Part shown: one piece after another, positions 35,525 to 44,732 of the stretch
Layout of the letters: every line of letters starts with the position of its first letter
Position numbering within the stretch: the stretch's first letter is position 1
Assembly (NCBI RefSeq): GCF_007559005.1
Contig: NZ_CP041763.1
Location: 496,001 to 560,000 of the forward strand
Source of the DNA: Gordonia zhaorongruii
GTDB lineage: Bacteria; Actinomycetota; Actinomycetes; Mycobacteriales; Mycobacteriaceae
Direction of reading: 5' to 3'
DNA length: 64,000 bases
The notes under the pieces: generated by a model
Database searches by the model: none
What the model was told of the DNA's origin: nothing
Seen by the model: the letters and a program-made list of their open reading frames with translations, nothing else
Program-made: the position numbers and the translations under genes

Positions 35525-36394
35525 ATGCCGAACGAGATGACCGCCGACCTGCACACCCACACGAACTGCTCGGACGGCACAGACACTCCGCAACAGCTCC
35601 TGGCGAAGGCGAAGGTAGCGGGTCTCACCACGCTCGGCCTCACCGATCACGACACCGCAGCCGGATGGGACGAGGCTGCGCTGAACGTTCCCGCCGGAAT
35701 GAGAATCCTGCCGGGCGCCGAGTTCTCCACGAAGCATCCGGCACCTGACGGCACGCTCGTATCGGTGCATCTGCTCGGTTACCTGTTCGACCGGAACAAC
35801 GCGGAGATCGTCGCCGAGTGGGAGCGCATGAGCTCGGAGCGGTCCAACAGGGGTACGCGGATCGTCGAGAACCTGATCGACGCTGATTACCCGATCACCC
35901 TCGACCGGGTACGGGAGATCGCCGGCCGGACCAATATCGGACGTCCGCACATCGCTCGTGCGCTGGTCGAGGCAGGCTCCGTCGATTCGGTGGGTGAGGC
36001 GTTCGATGGTCTGCTGAACGACGAGGGCGCACATTACGTGGCGCTGCAGTCGTTGTCGCTGGAGAACGGCATCAGGATGATCGATGCGGCCGGCGGTGTC
36101 CCGATCATCGCGCACCCGCGTGCCCGTGCGGCGTCGTCGCTTCTGACGGAAGAGGTGCTCGAATCGTTGACGAAGCACGGTTTGAAGGGCATCGAGGTCC
36201 GCCATCCCGATCACGATGATGCCGCCCGAACGGAGCTCACCGGAATCGCGATCGACCTCGGCCTGATCCAGACCGGTTCGAGTGACTACCACGGCGAGAA
36301 CAAGGTTCTCCAGCTCGGGCAGGAGCGAACGCCGGACGACGTCGTCGAGCAGATCGTCGCTCTCGGATGCACGGCACCGTTCACGAAGCAGTAG
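35525..36394 (+). CDS. PHP-domain phosphoesterase
   Basis: 289-residue metal-dependent phosphoesterase of the PHP family. Metal-binding motifs are all visible: DLHTHTNCSDG at 8-18, LTDHD at 39-43, GAEFST, IIAHPRA and SSDYHG near the C-terminus. Relatives hydrolyse nucleotide 3',5'-bisphosphate or phosphoesters such as oligoribonucleotides. The ATG at 35525 is preceded by TAGCAT seven bases upstream, consistent with leaderless transcription. It is followed after seven bases by the SCP-like gene. Confidence 0.88.
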   Translation: MPNEMTADLHTHTNCSDGTDTPQQLLAKAKVAGLTTLGLTDHDTAAGWDEAALNVPAGMRILPGAEFSTKHPAPDGTLVSVHLLGYLFDRNNAEIVAEWERMSSERSNRGTRIVENLIDADYPITLDRVREIAGRTNIGRPHIARALVEAGSVDSVGEAFDGLLNDEGAHYVALQSLSLENGIRMIDAAGGVPIIAHPRARAASSLLTEEVLESLTKHGLKGIEVRHPDHDDAARTELTGIAIDLGLIQTGSSDYHGENKVLQLGQERTPDDVVEQIVALGCTAPFTKQ

Positions 36395-36401
36395 GAATCC
36401 C

Positions 36402-36815
36402 GTGGCACCGAAAGACAAGATCGACCCTGCACAGACGCGAGCCGCCGTGCTCGCAGTTGCCGAATGGCTGCGGGACGAGACCGTCGAGCAACCGAGTCGG
36501 CACGCACTCGCAGCAGCTGTGCGGGCCACGGCGCGGACCGTCGCTCAGGACGCGCCCGGCAACTCCGTGGAAGTGCGCGTCCCGCCGTTCGTTGCCGTCC
36601 AGTGCATCGAGGGGGTCCGTCACACGCGGGGAACTCCGCCGAACGTTCTCGAGACGTCGCCACGCCAATGGCTGCTCCTCGCGACGGGACTCGAGTCGCT
36701 CGACGACGCGGTGGCCGCCCACCAGGTGAGCGTCTCCGGGCATCGCGCAGGCGACGTCGCCGACTATCTGCCGGTGATCCCGCTTGCAGCGGTCGGGAGT
36801 TCGCTAGAACGCTAG
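36402..36815 (+). CDS. Sterol-carrier-family-like protein
   Basis: 137-residue soluble protein. The N-terminal helix AAVLAVAEWLRDE and the segment SVEVRVPPFVAVQCIEGVRHTRGTPPNVLE match the small SCP-like protein found upstream of purF in mycobacteria (from memory Rv0807). Ligand binding is possible; no catalytic site is visible. The GTG at 36402 is seven bases after the PHP stop. Its stop overlaps that of the convergent secreted-protein gene by four bases (CTAG). Confidence 0.75.
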   Translation: MAPKDKIDPAQTRAAVLAVAEWLRDETVEQPSRHALAAAVRATARTVAQDAPGNSVEVRVPPFVAVQCIEGVRHTRGTPPNVLETSPRQWLLLATGLESLDDAVAAHQVSVSGHRAGDVADYLPVIPLAAVGSSLER

Positions 36816-37273
36816 AACGCCTTCTGTTCTGCGCTGCACTGTCCGGTCGTCACGCGCTTCGAGTCCAGCGAACTGGTGTTGGACGCATTGGCGACGAAGG
36901 TGATGCGGCCGACTCCGGTTTTCACGTCGGTGAACTTCACAGTGTTGTCGGGTCCGACGACCCGCTTGGACCACTGCTCGCCGCCGTTGCGTCCGGTGTC
37001 GAGGTTCGCCCAGGTGAATGAGACGTCCTGGTCGTAGCCGAGTACCGACACGGCGTCGGTCTTCATCGTGATCGTCATGGTTCCGTCACCGTCGGCGGCG
37101 GCCCGAAGAACGGTGTTCGCCTGCAGAGGGAGGGGCGCCACGTTCGGATTGAGGTAGTTCATGGTGCAGGTGGTCGACGGCTCTGCCGACGCTTCACCTG
37201 CTACGCCGAATGGTGCGATGAGCGCCGTGCCGCCGATGGCGGCGGCGGCCAATGTCGCTGATCGTGCTCTCAC
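36812..37273 (-). CDS. Small secreted protein
   Basis: 153 residues with a clear signal peptide: a basic start (VRARS), a hydrophobic core ATLAAAAIGGTALIAPFGVAG and a likely cleavage after ASA near residue 30. The mature part of about 120 residues is Thr/Val-rich with two Cys (CTMNY near its start and GQC near its end) that may form a disulfide, suggesting a beta-sandwich. The family was not recognised. The GTG at 37273 has GGAAGG upstream and gives the best signal peptide. Export to the cell envelope is expected. Confidence 0.78.
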   Translation of the reverse strand: MRARSATLAAAAIGGTALIAPFGVAGEASAEPSTTCTMNYLNPNVAPLPLQANTVLRAAADGDGTMTITMKTDAVSVLGYDQDVSFTWANLDTGRNGGEQWSKRVVGPDNTVKFTDVKTGVGRITFVANASNTSSLDSKRVTTGQCSAEQKAF

Positions 37274-37456
37274 GGGGGTTTCCTTCCGTCGCGGTCGCAC
37301 CCGATCCTCGGTGCACCGGGTCGTGCTCGGTATGTCGCGCATCGAACGCGGACCGTTAGCCTGCCCACTTCAGCGTCCGAGAGTTTTCCGAACCGGCCGA
37401 CCGGCCAGTACGCTGGGGGGACGCCCGTCCCAGCCCTCGAACCCGGAGCGTCGCTC

Positions 37457-39022
37457 GTGACAGATCTGTCGATCCACTCCCGCAATCTGCTGGATCCGCA
37501 GCAGCCCGACGAAGTCGAGAACGAGCCGCGCGAGGAGTGCGGTGTCTTCGGTGTCTGGGCGCCCGGTGAGGACGTCTCCAAGCTGACCTATTACGGTCTC
37601 TACGCGCTGCAGCACCGAGGCCAGGAAGCTGCGGGGATCGCCGTCGGCGACGGCTCGCAGGTCCTCGTCTTCAAGGATCTCGGGCTCGTCAGCCAGGTGT
37701 TCGACGAGCAGACGCTCGCATCGATGCACGGTCACGTCGCCGTCGGGCATTGCCGATACTCGACGACCGGGTCCACCACCTGGGAGAACTCGCAGCCGAT
37801 CTTCCGCCACACCGATGCAGGTAGCGGCGTCGCACTCGGCCATAACGGCAACCTGGTGAACACCGCGGAACTTGCCGCCCGCGCACGCGAACTCGGCGTG
37901 TACGGCTCGGGCAGCCGCGGGGCCGCCACCTCCGACTCGGACGTCGTCGGTGCGCTGCTCGCGCACGGAGCGGCAGACAAGACCCTCGAGCAGGCGGCCG
38001 CCGAACTGCTGCCGAGCCTCAAGGGCGCCTTCTGCCTCACCTTCCAGGACGAGACGACGCTGTACGCGGCGCGCGACCCGCACGGCATCCGCCCGCTATC
38101 GCTCGGACGGCTCGACCGCGGCTGGGTCGTCGCCTCCGAGACCGCAGCGTTCGACATCGTCGGGGCGTCCTTCGTCCGCGACATCGAACCGGGCGAACTG
38201 CTCGCCATCGACCACAACGGCGTCCGCAGCACCCGGTTCGCCGAGGCGACGCCGAAGTTCTGCGTGTTCGAGAACGTCTACCTGGCTCGACCGGACAGCG
38301 TCATCAACGGTCGTGCGGTGCATTCGACCCGAGTCGACATCGGTCGGCGCCTCGCCCGCGAGGAACCGGCCGAGGGCGACCTGGTGATCCCGGTCCCCGA
38401 ATCCGGAACGCCTGCGGCGGTCGGCTTCGCGCAGGAATCCGGCATTCCGTACGGCCAGGGCCTCATGAAGAACGCCTATGTGGGGCGCACGTTCATCCAG
38501 CCGTCGCAGACCATCCGCCAACTCGGCATCCGTCTCAAGCTCAATCCGCTGCGCGAAGTGATCAGGGGCCGCAAACTCGTCGTGGTCGACGATTCGATCG
38601 TGCGCGGCAACACCCAGCGTGCGCTCATCCGGATGCTGCGCGAAGCCGGGGCGCTCGAAGTGCACGTGCGCATCGCATCGGCACCGGTCCGCTGGCCGTG
38701 CTTCTACGGCATCGACTTCGCGTCGCCCGCCGAGCTCATCGCCAACGGCATGGAGTCCGAGGAGCACATGGTCGACGGCGTGCGCCAGGCCATCGGTGCC
38801 GACACCCTCGGCTACATCAGCGTCGACGGGATGATCGCCGCCACCGGGCAGGAGTCGTCCAACCTGTGCGCCGCGTGCTTCGACGGTCACTACCCGATCG
38901 AGCTGCCGGAGGAGACGGCGATGGGCAAGGCCGTCCTCGAGACGATGAGCGGCGCCGATGGCAGCGTGCCGCACCCGTTGTCGGCGGGTAACGACAATGT
39001 CAGCGCCGTCATGCGGCCGTAG
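37457..39022 (+). CDS. purF: Amidophosphoribosyltransferase
   Basis: First committed step of purine synthesis, PRPP plus glutamine to phosphoribosylamine. 521 residues. An N-terminal propeptide of 27 residues precedes the catalytic Cys28 in EECGVFGVW. The glutaminase domain has ALQHRGQEAAGIA and GHNGNLVN, and the PRPP-binding loop is VVVDDSIVRGNT. C-terminal Cys residues in ACFDGHYPIE and earlier segments suit a Fe-S cluster, as in the Bacillus type. The GTG start at 37457 is in frame with the propeptide. purM follows after 117 bases. Confidence 0.96.
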   Translation: MTDLSIHSRNLLDPQQPDEVENEPREECGVFGVWAPGEDVSKLTYYGLYALQHRGQEAAGIAVGDGSQVLVFKDLGLVSQVFDEQTLASMHGHVAVGHCRYSTTGSTTWENSQPIFRHTDAGSGVALGHNGNLVNTAELAARARELGVYGSGSRGAATSDSDVVGALLAHGAADKTLEQAAAELLPSLKGAFCLTFQDETTLYAARDPHGIRPLSLGRLDRGWVVASETAAFDIVGASFVRDIEPGELLAIDHNGVRSTRFAEATPKFCVFENVYLARPDSVINGRAVHSTRVDIGRRLAREEPAEGDLVIPVPESGTPAAVGFAQESGIPYGQGLMKNAYVGRTFIQPSQTIRQLGIRLKLNPLREVIRGRKLVVVDDSIVRGNTQRALIRMLREAGALEVHVRIASAPVRWPCFYGIDFASPAELIANGMESEEHMVDGVRQAIGADTLGYISVDGMIAATGQESSNLCAACFDGHYPIELPEETAMGKAVLETMSGADGSVPHPLSAGNDNVSAVMRP

Positions 39023-39139
39023 TCGCGCCTGGGATACGACAGACTTCACACGTCAGGGCACTCAGGTAGCGTGAGTGCGTCAGATTGCGGTGGCCGATCA
39101 ACGGTCATGCGCCCAGAAATGTTCAGGAGAACCAACACC

Positions 39140-40225
39140 ATGACGGACGGGTCTGCCTCCGACCAGACTGCCGGCGCTTCATACGCGTCCGCGGGCGTAG
39201 ACATCGACGCAGGTGAGCGGGCCATCGAGCTGTTCGCGCCGCACGCCAAGCGTGCCACTCGCCCCGAGGTTCTCGGAGGACTCGGCGGCTTCGCGGGTCT
39301 CTTCTCGATGAAGGGCGACTACCGCGAGCCGGTACTCGCCGCGTCGAGCGACGGCGTCGGCACCAAGCTGGCGGTCGCGCAGGCGATGGGCGTGCACCAC
39401 ACGGTGGGTCGCGACCTGGTCGCCATGGTCGTCGACGATCTCGTCGTGTGCGGCGCGGAGCCGCTGTTCCTGCAGGACTACATCGCAGTGGGCAAGGTGA
39501 TCCCGGAGATGGTCGCCGACATCGTGAAGGGCATCGCCGACGGTTGCGTCGACGCCGGATGCGCACTTCTGGGCGGCGAGACCGCCGAGCATCCCGGTCT
39601 CATGGGCGACGGCCACTACGACATCTCGGCCACTGGCGTCGGCATCGTGGAAGCCGACTCGATTCTCGGACCCGACCGTGTGCGCCCCGGCGACGTCGTC
39701 ATCGCCATGGGGTCCTCAGGCCTGCATTCGAACGGATACTCGCTGGCCCGCAAGGTCCTCCTCGAACTGGGGCACCTGGATCTGGGCGGTCACGTCGAGG
39801 AGTTCGGCCGCACGCTCGGCGAGGAACTCCTCGAGCCGACGCGCATCTACGCCAAGGACTGCCTGGCGCTGGTTGCGGAATCCGAGGTCCGGACCTTCGC
39901 GCACATCACCGGGGGCGGCCTGGCCGACAACCTGGGCCGTGTCCTGCCCAAGGGGCTGGAAGCAGTTCTCGAGCGCGGCTCGTGGACGCCCGCCCCGATC
40001 TTCTCGCTCATCGCCCAGCGCGGCCGCGTCGAACGCGCCGAGATGGAGCGCACGTTCAACATGGGCGTCGGCATGGTTGCGATCGTCGCGCCCGAGGACA
40101 CCGATCGCGCGCAGGCGGTGCTCACTGCCCGCCACGTCGACAACTGGGTGCTCGGTTCGATCAAGCGCTCCGCGGATGGAGTGTCGGGTAGTGCCGAGCT
40201 CGTCGGGGACCATTCGCGGTTCTGA
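39140..40225 (+). CDS. purM: Phosphoribosylformylglycinamidine cyclo-ligase
   Basis: Fifth step of purine synthesis: ATP-dependent ring closure of FGAM to AIR. 361 residues. Features: SYASAGVDIDAGERAIE, SSDGVGTKLAVAQ, HHTVGRDLVAMVVDDLVVCGAEPLFLQDY, GGETAEHPGLM and HITGGGLADNLGRVLP. The ATG at 39140 has AGGAGA ten bases upstream; an in-frame codon 23 codons earlier lacks one. It follows purF in the same direction and probably shares transcription. Confidence 0.96.
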   Translation: MTDGSASDQTAGASYASAGVDIDAGERAIELFAPHAKRATRPEVLGGLGGFAGLFSMKGDYREPVLAASSDGVGTKLAVAQAMGVHHTVGRDLVAMVVDDLVVCGAEPLFLQDYIAVGKVIPEMVADIVKGIADGCVDAGCALLGGETAEHPGLMGDGHYDISATGVGIVEADSILGPDRVRPGDVVIAMGSSGLHSNGYSLARKVLLELGHLDLGGHVEEFGRTLGEELLEPTRIYAKDCLALVAESEVRTFAHITGGGLADNLGRVLPKGLEAVLERGSWTPAPIFSLIAQRGRVERAEMERTFNMGVGMVAIVAPEDTDRAQAVLTARHVDNWVLGSIKRSADGVSGSAELVGDHSRF

Positions 40226-40614
40226 GCCGGGTACGCAGCTGACGTCGCTTCGGTGACGGGGTGCGCCCTTCGACGACCGAGTTCATCGCTGGCACACCCG
40301 ATAGTCGTCGCTGCTGCAGAATGTGGCCAGAATATCGAGGCCAGAGGGAAGATTGCCCTCGGAGGGCCGCGTGCCGGTCATCTACCGCAGCGTCGCACTC
40401 GATCGGCGAGTCGGGAAGGCCTGCACTCGGCATCTGATCCGCGGGTCGGGACTGACGTCCGTTACCCGATCAGCGATGGGACGGCGGCGTCAACCGCGCG
40501 AAGAACACTGAACGGCCGAGCGGACGTCGTATCGGTCCGCTCGACCGTCAGGTGAGATTGCGCAGCCACTCGGAGGTGGCGACGTCTTGGGTACTGCAGA
40601 GGCAGAAGACTGCG
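40226..40614. other. Intergenic region after purM
   Basis: 389 bp between the convergent purM and DUF3073 genes. It contains a strong hairpin at 40517-40543 (listed). Short open frames here have no conserved-looking product, so no gene is called. Confidence 0.5.
40517..40543. terminator. Hairpin between purM and DUF3073 gene
   Basis: Perfect 9-bp stem CGAGCGGAC / GTCCGCTCG with a 9-base loop. It lies about 70 bases beyond the DUF3073 stop (minus strand) and could end that transcript and possibly purM as well. Confidence 0.6.
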
Positions 40615-40803
40615 TCAGGCGCGTCGCCATTCGTCTTCGCTGTATCGGCTGTCCTCGTCCGACCACGAGTCGGCGGCATACGACGAATGGCCGCTGCTGC
40701 CCGACAGTTCGCGCTGCAAACTGTCCAGATCGGTGTTCGGAGTGGAGTACTTCAGCTGACGAGCAACCTTCGTCTGCTTTGCTTTAGCCCGGCCGCGGCC
40801 CAT
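40615..40803 (-). CDS. DUF3073 small basic protein
   Basis: 62-residue protein with the conserved start MGRGRAKAKQTKVARQLKYS and a charged Ser-rich end. DUF3073 is an actinobacterial family of unknown function; I recall the M. tuberculosis member (Rv0810c) next to purM, as here. The basic start could contact RNA or ribosomes, which is speculation. The ATG at 40803 is chosen over one six codons upstream because it begins at the conserved MGRGRAK. Confidence 0.85.
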   Translation of the reverse strand: MGRGRAKAKQTKVARQLKYSTPNTDLDSLQRELSGSSGHSSYAADSWSDEDSRYSEDEWRRA

Positions 40804-40825
40804 ATTGGGACCCCCTCGCACAATG

Positions 40826-40855
40826 ACGGGGCGGCCAACGTCGTGGCGGCCCCGT
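40826..40855. other. Hairpin upstream of DUF3073 gene
   Basis: Outer stem ACGGGGC / GCCCCGT with a GGCCA / TGGC inner part. It lies 23 bases before the DUF3073 start on its template and downstream of ygfZ, so it is either a 5'-UTR structure or the ygfZ terminator. No U-run follows on the minus strand. Confidence 0.4.
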
Positions 40856-40966
40856 TCTATCCGTTAATAGTTCTCGTGCAGACAGTCTAGCGCGAACACG
40901 CAATTAAATCCCCTCCCCCTTCCCCAAGTGGGTGGCGAGAGGTGTCACAGTTGGCATAACAGGTGG

Positions 40967-42166
40967 TCAGGGCTTTCCGCGGAGCTTGTTGATGGCTGCC
41001 CGGCCCGCTGGAATCGCGTCGTCGGCGGTGTACAGGTCGGCATCGATGCGCGCTGCGGCGCCCGACTCGGCGTCGTCGCCGACGAGGAGTTCCGCGTCGG
41101 CCGGCACCGAGCGCTTCACGAGTGCGAGCGCCACCGGGCCCAACTCGAAGTGGTCGATGACGGTGCCGACGCGGCCGAGTGAGCGTCCGCCGACGAACAC
41201 CGAATCGCCCGTCGACGGCCGGTAGTCGGCACTGCCGTCGAGGTGCAGGAGTACCAGGCGCCGCGGGGGCCGACCGAGGTTCGCTACCCGGGACACCGTC
41301 TCCTGGCCGCGGTAGCACCCCTTCTCCAGGTGGACTGCGCCGCCTTCGTCGGGGCTGCCGATCCAGTCGGCCTCGTGCGGGATGGTCCGCTCATCGGTGT
41401 CCAGGCCCAATCGCGGACGCCCGGCGGCGACACGCAGCGCCTCGAGGGTCCACATTCCCGCAGGCGCCGCGCCCGCGTTGACGAGTGTCTCCCACCAGCG
41501 GGGCAGATCGTCGCGCGGCACCACGACGTCGACGACGGGTGCGGTGCGCCCCTCGCCGGTCGGCGGCATGACCCGCCAGAAGCCGAGCGGCTCGTCGTCG
41601 TGGTGGAGTTCGGGCAGGTCGCCTGCTGCATAGACGTCGGCGGCGGCCGGGATGTCCAGGACCGAGGCGATCTCACCGGTCCGCACGTCCGGGCCGACGA
41701 GCGTGATGACGGCCATGTCGGTCCGCAGGGTGGGCGTTACCTGGGCCCAGAAGACCATCTTGGTGAGGAAGTCCGACAGGGGCGCACCGCGAGCGGTCTC
41801 GGTGTCGAGCCAGGTGACCTCGTTGATGTCGGTCAGAACGAAGTGGTCCTCCACGCGGCCGTTCCCGTTGAGCGAGAGGTTCTCGGCGCTGCGCCGGTCA
41901 CCCAGCTCTGCCACGTGCTGCGTGGAGATCGTGTGCAGCCAGCTGAGCCGCTCGGGGCCCGCGAGTTCGATGACCGCACGATTGCTGCGGTCGACGATCG
42001 CCGCGCTCCGGGTGGCGCGACGTTGCTCGCCCAACGGATCGCCGTAATGCCACGCAACGCCGGGACTCGCGTCGTCCTCCGGGGTGACGACGGCGCCGGG
42101 CTGCGACGCGAGCAGGGGCGACACGTAGGTGTCGTCGGAAGCTGGACGAATCGGATCCGCAGACAT
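40967..42166 (-). CDS. ygfZ: YgfZ/GcvT-family folate-binding protein
   Basis: 399-residue protein of the tetrahydrofolate-dependent Fe-S maintenance family. It carries the diagnostic KGCYRGQET motif near residue 290, preceded by PHEADWIGSPDEGGAVHLE, and an N-terminal DRSNRAVIELAGPERLSWLHTI typical of GcvT relatives. It probably helps assemble or repair certain Fe-S enzymes. The ATG at 42166 is only 14 bases from the divergent pabC start. TAGACT six bases before the ATG suggests a leaderless transcript. Confidence 0.9.
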   Translation of the reverse strand: MSADPIRPASDDTYVSPLLASQPGAVVTPEDDASPGVAWHYGDPLGEQRRATRSAAIVDRSNRAVIELAGPERLSWLHTISTQHVAELGDRRSAENLSLNGNGRVEDHFVLTDINEVTWLDTETARGAPLSDFLTKMVFWAQVTPTLRTDMAVITLVGPDVRTGEIASVLDIPAAADVYAAGDLPELHHDDEPLGFWRVMPPTGEGRTAPVVDVVVPRDDLPRWWETLVNAGAAPAGMWTLEALRVAAGRPRLGLDTDERTIPHEADWIGSPDEGGAVHLEKGCYRGQETVSRVANLGRPPRRLVLLHLDGSADYRPSTGDSVFVGGRSLGRVGTVIDHFELGPVALALVKRSVPADAELLVGDDAESGAAARIDADLYTADDAIPAGRAAINKLRGKP

Positions 42167-42180
42167 ACCTGCAGTCTACG
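42167..42180. promoter_or_regulatory. 14-bp divergent ygfZ / pabC gap
   Basis: Only 14 bases separate two divergent start codons. The minus strand carries TAGACT six bases from the ygfZ ATG. The pabC promoter must therefore lie inside the 5' end of ygfZ. Confidence 0.5.
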
Positions 42181-43038
42181 GTGGTGGACGTGATCGTGGT
42201 CGATGGCAGCGGTGAGGTGCATGACCCCGAGGCCCCGTTGCTGCACGCCGACGACCTGGGGGCACTGCGCGGCGACGGAGTGTTCGAGACGATCCTCATC
42301 CGCGGTGGCCGCGCGCGCCTCGTCGATGAGCACCTGCGGCGTCTCGCAGACGGAGCAGCCGGTCTGGACTTGCCGGCACCCGACCCGACGGCGCTCCGGC
42401 GGTGCATCGATGTCGCAGAACGACAATGGGCCTCAGGCGACGAGGCCGCGCTTCGCGTCATCTGCTCGCGCGGCCGGGAGTCCGTTCCGGATGGGCCGCC
42501 GACCGTCTACGTGACGGTCGGTCCGCTCCCGGCGCGGTCGGTCGTGGCACGTCGTGCGGGCGTATCCGTCATGACTCTCGAGCGGGCCGACGACCCGGAC
42601 GTCGTACCGCGTGCCCCGTGGGAGTTACTCGGGGTGAAGGCACTCAGCTACGCGCGGAACATGGCGGCGCTGCGCCACGCGCACCGTGCGGGTGCCGACG
42701 ACGGCATCTACCTGTCCTCGGCCGGGTCGGTCCTGGAGAGTCCCCGAGCGAACGTCGTCGCCGTGATCGACGGGGTCTTGACGGCGACCCCGCGTGCGGA
42801 CGGGATCCTGCCGGGAATCACTCAGGCCGCGCTGTTCGCCACCGCGGAACGGCGCGGACTCGTCGTCGGCGAGCGACGGCTGACACCGGCGGACCTTCGC
42901 GGCGCCGACGGAGTGTGGCTGTTGTCGTCGCTCACTCTCGCTGCGCGGGTCCACGCATTGGACGGCGAACGGCTGCCGCCGCTGAGCGTGAGCGCGCCGG
43001 ACATCGCCGCGCTGGTGGACGAAGCAGTCGCCGGATAG
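42181..43038 (+). CDS. pabC: Aminodeoxychorismate lyase-like class IV PLP enzyme
   Basis: 285-residue fold-type IV PLP protein. It starts with the typical LLHADDLGALRGDGVFETILIRGG, has the PLP Lys in LLGVKALSYARNMAALR, the segment GSVLESPRANVVAVIDG, and GILPGITQAALFATAERRGL. Aminodeoxychorismate lyase makes p-aminobenzoate for folate; D-amino acid or branched-chain aminotransferases share the fold. Placement beside a folate-binding YgfZ protein, as I recall in mycobacteria, supports pabC. GTG 42181 or 42184 may be the start. Confidence 0.8.
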   Translation: MVDVIVVDGSGEVHDPEAPLLHADDLGALRGDGVFETILIRGGRARLVDEHLRRLADGAAGLDLPAPDPTALRRCIDVAERQWASGDEAALRVICSRGRESVPDGPPTVYVTVGPLPARSVVARRAGVSVMTLERADDPDVVPRAPWELLGVKALSYARNMAALRHAHRAGADDGIYLSSAGSVLESPRANVVAVIDGVLTATPRADGILPGITQAALFATAERRGLVVGERRLTPADLRGADGVWLLSSLTLAARVHALDGERLPPLSVSAPDIAALVDEAVAG

Positions 43039-43116
43039 CGATGCGAGCCTCCTGGCCGCGGCGCAGACTGGTCGTGGGTCATCTCAGTCACTAAGGGTTG
43101 CTTTCCGGATCACTGC

Positions 43117-43133
43117 TACTACGCTTCGTAGTA
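43117..43133. promoter_or_regulatory. Palindromic operator before cydA
   Basis: Perfect 7-bp inverted repeat TACTACG-CTT-CGTAGTA located 31 bases upstream of the cydA start. The regulator is unknown; the site does not match the CRP consensus TGTGA-N6-TCACA. Confidence 0.5.
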
Positions 43134-43164
43134 ACGCTCTTACACCGACGATTGTGAGGCGAGC

Positions 43165-44721
43165 GTGGACGTTGTAGACATCTCCCGGTGGCAGTTCGGC
43201 ATCACGACCGTGTACCACTTCATCCTCGTGCCGCTCACGATCGGACTCGCGCCGCTGATCGCGGTGATGCAGACGGTATGGCATCGCACCGGAAACGAGC
43301 AGTGGCTGCGCGCCACGAAGTTCTTCTCGAAGCTGTTCCTCATCAACTTCGCGCTCGGTGTGGCCACCGGCATCGTGCAGGAGTTCCAGTTCGGCATGAA
43401 CTGGAGCGAGTACAGCCGTTACGTGGCCGACGTGTTCGGCGCCCCGCTGGCGATGGAGGGGCTCGTCGCCTTCTTCATGGAGTCGACGTTCATCGGCCTG
43501 TGGATGTTCGGGTGGGGACGTCTCCCGCGCCGGATTCACCTGGCCTGCATCTGGATGGTGGCGATCGGCGTCAACGCCTCCGCCTACTTCATCGTGGCCG
43601 CCAACTCGTGGATGCAGCACCCGGTCGGTGCCGAGTGGGATCACACCCGCGACCGCCCGGCGATGAACAACTTCCTCGCCCTCATCACCAACAACACGAC
43701 CCTCGTGGCGTTCCCGCACGTCATCGCCGGAGCGCTGCTGACCGCATCCACGTTCGTCGCGATCATCGGCTTGTGGTGGATGGCGCGGAACTCGTTCCGC
43801 GCCCGCAAGCTCGAGGAGGCCGCGGTCAGCGGTGACGACTCGGAGGTGCCCGATACGACGTCGCCCAGCCAACTGGACCGCACACCGGAGCAGTTGCGCG
43901 CCGACAACGTGAAGCTGTGGCGACCGGTCACCAAGATGGCGCTGTGGGTCACGGTGGCCGCAGGCGTCGGACTGATGATCACCGGCGACATGCAGGCGCA
44001 ACTGATGTTCAAGCAGCAGCCGATGAAGATGGCGGCGGCCGAATCACTCTGTGAGACAGAGGAAGGCGCGGCGTTCTCCGTGCTGAGTATCGGACGGCAG
44101 AACAACTGCGATCACATCGAACACGTCATCAAGATCCCGAACATGCTGTCGTTCCTCGCGGATCACACCTTCACCAGCGAGGTGAAGGGCGTCAACGAGC
44201 TCCAGAAGACGTACCAGGAGGCGCTGAACATGCCTGGTCAGAACTTCGCGCCCAACCTGTTCGTGACGTACTGGAGCTTCCGCGCCATGATCACGTGGGC
44301 CGGCGGATCGGCGCTCGTCGCCCTGGCCGGCCTGTGGCTGCTGCGGAAGGGGCGCAGCGAGATCCCCATGAGATTCGGCAAGTTCGCGCTCTGGTTACTG
44401 CCGACGCCGTTCCTCGCCAATGCCTCCGGCTGGATCTTCACCGAGATGGGACGGCAGCCGTGGGTGGTGGTGCCGAACTGGGCGGACGAGGACGGTGATC
44501 CGCTCCGCATCCACATGCTGGTGCAGGACGGCGTCTCGAACCACCCTGCCGGCCTGGTGTGGACCACGCTGATCGGCTTCACGCTGCTGTACGGCGCGCT
44601 CGGCGTCGTCTGGTTCTACCTGGAGCGGCGCTATGTGATCGAGGGGCCCAGCGACAAGGACGCGGTGCCGCCGGACGAAGGCGCCGACGATTCGTCCGAC
44701 CACCTGTCGTTCGCCTACTGA
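43165..44721 (+). CDS. cydA: Cytochrome bd oxidase subunit I
   Basis: 518-residue membrane subunit carrying hemes b558, b595 and d of the high-affinity quinol oxidase. Seen: [22 protein letters not shown] with the heme ligand His18, [28 protein letters not shown]-like region, and the C-terminal [11 protein letters not shown]. The Q-loop is short, as in actinobacterial CydA. The GTG at 43165 lies 31 bases after a palindrome. It heads a cydA-cydB-cydD-cydC operon expected to be induced at low oxygen or under respiratory inhibition. Confidence 0.96.
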   Translation: [518 protein letters not shown]

Positions 44722-44732
44722 GGAGTGCACCG

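Noticed and set aside
40226-40614. Small genes or an RNA gene in the purM-DUF3073 gap
   Set aside because: Open frames here have no conserved-looking product, and no tRNA-like or known RNA structure was found beyond one terminator-like hairpin.
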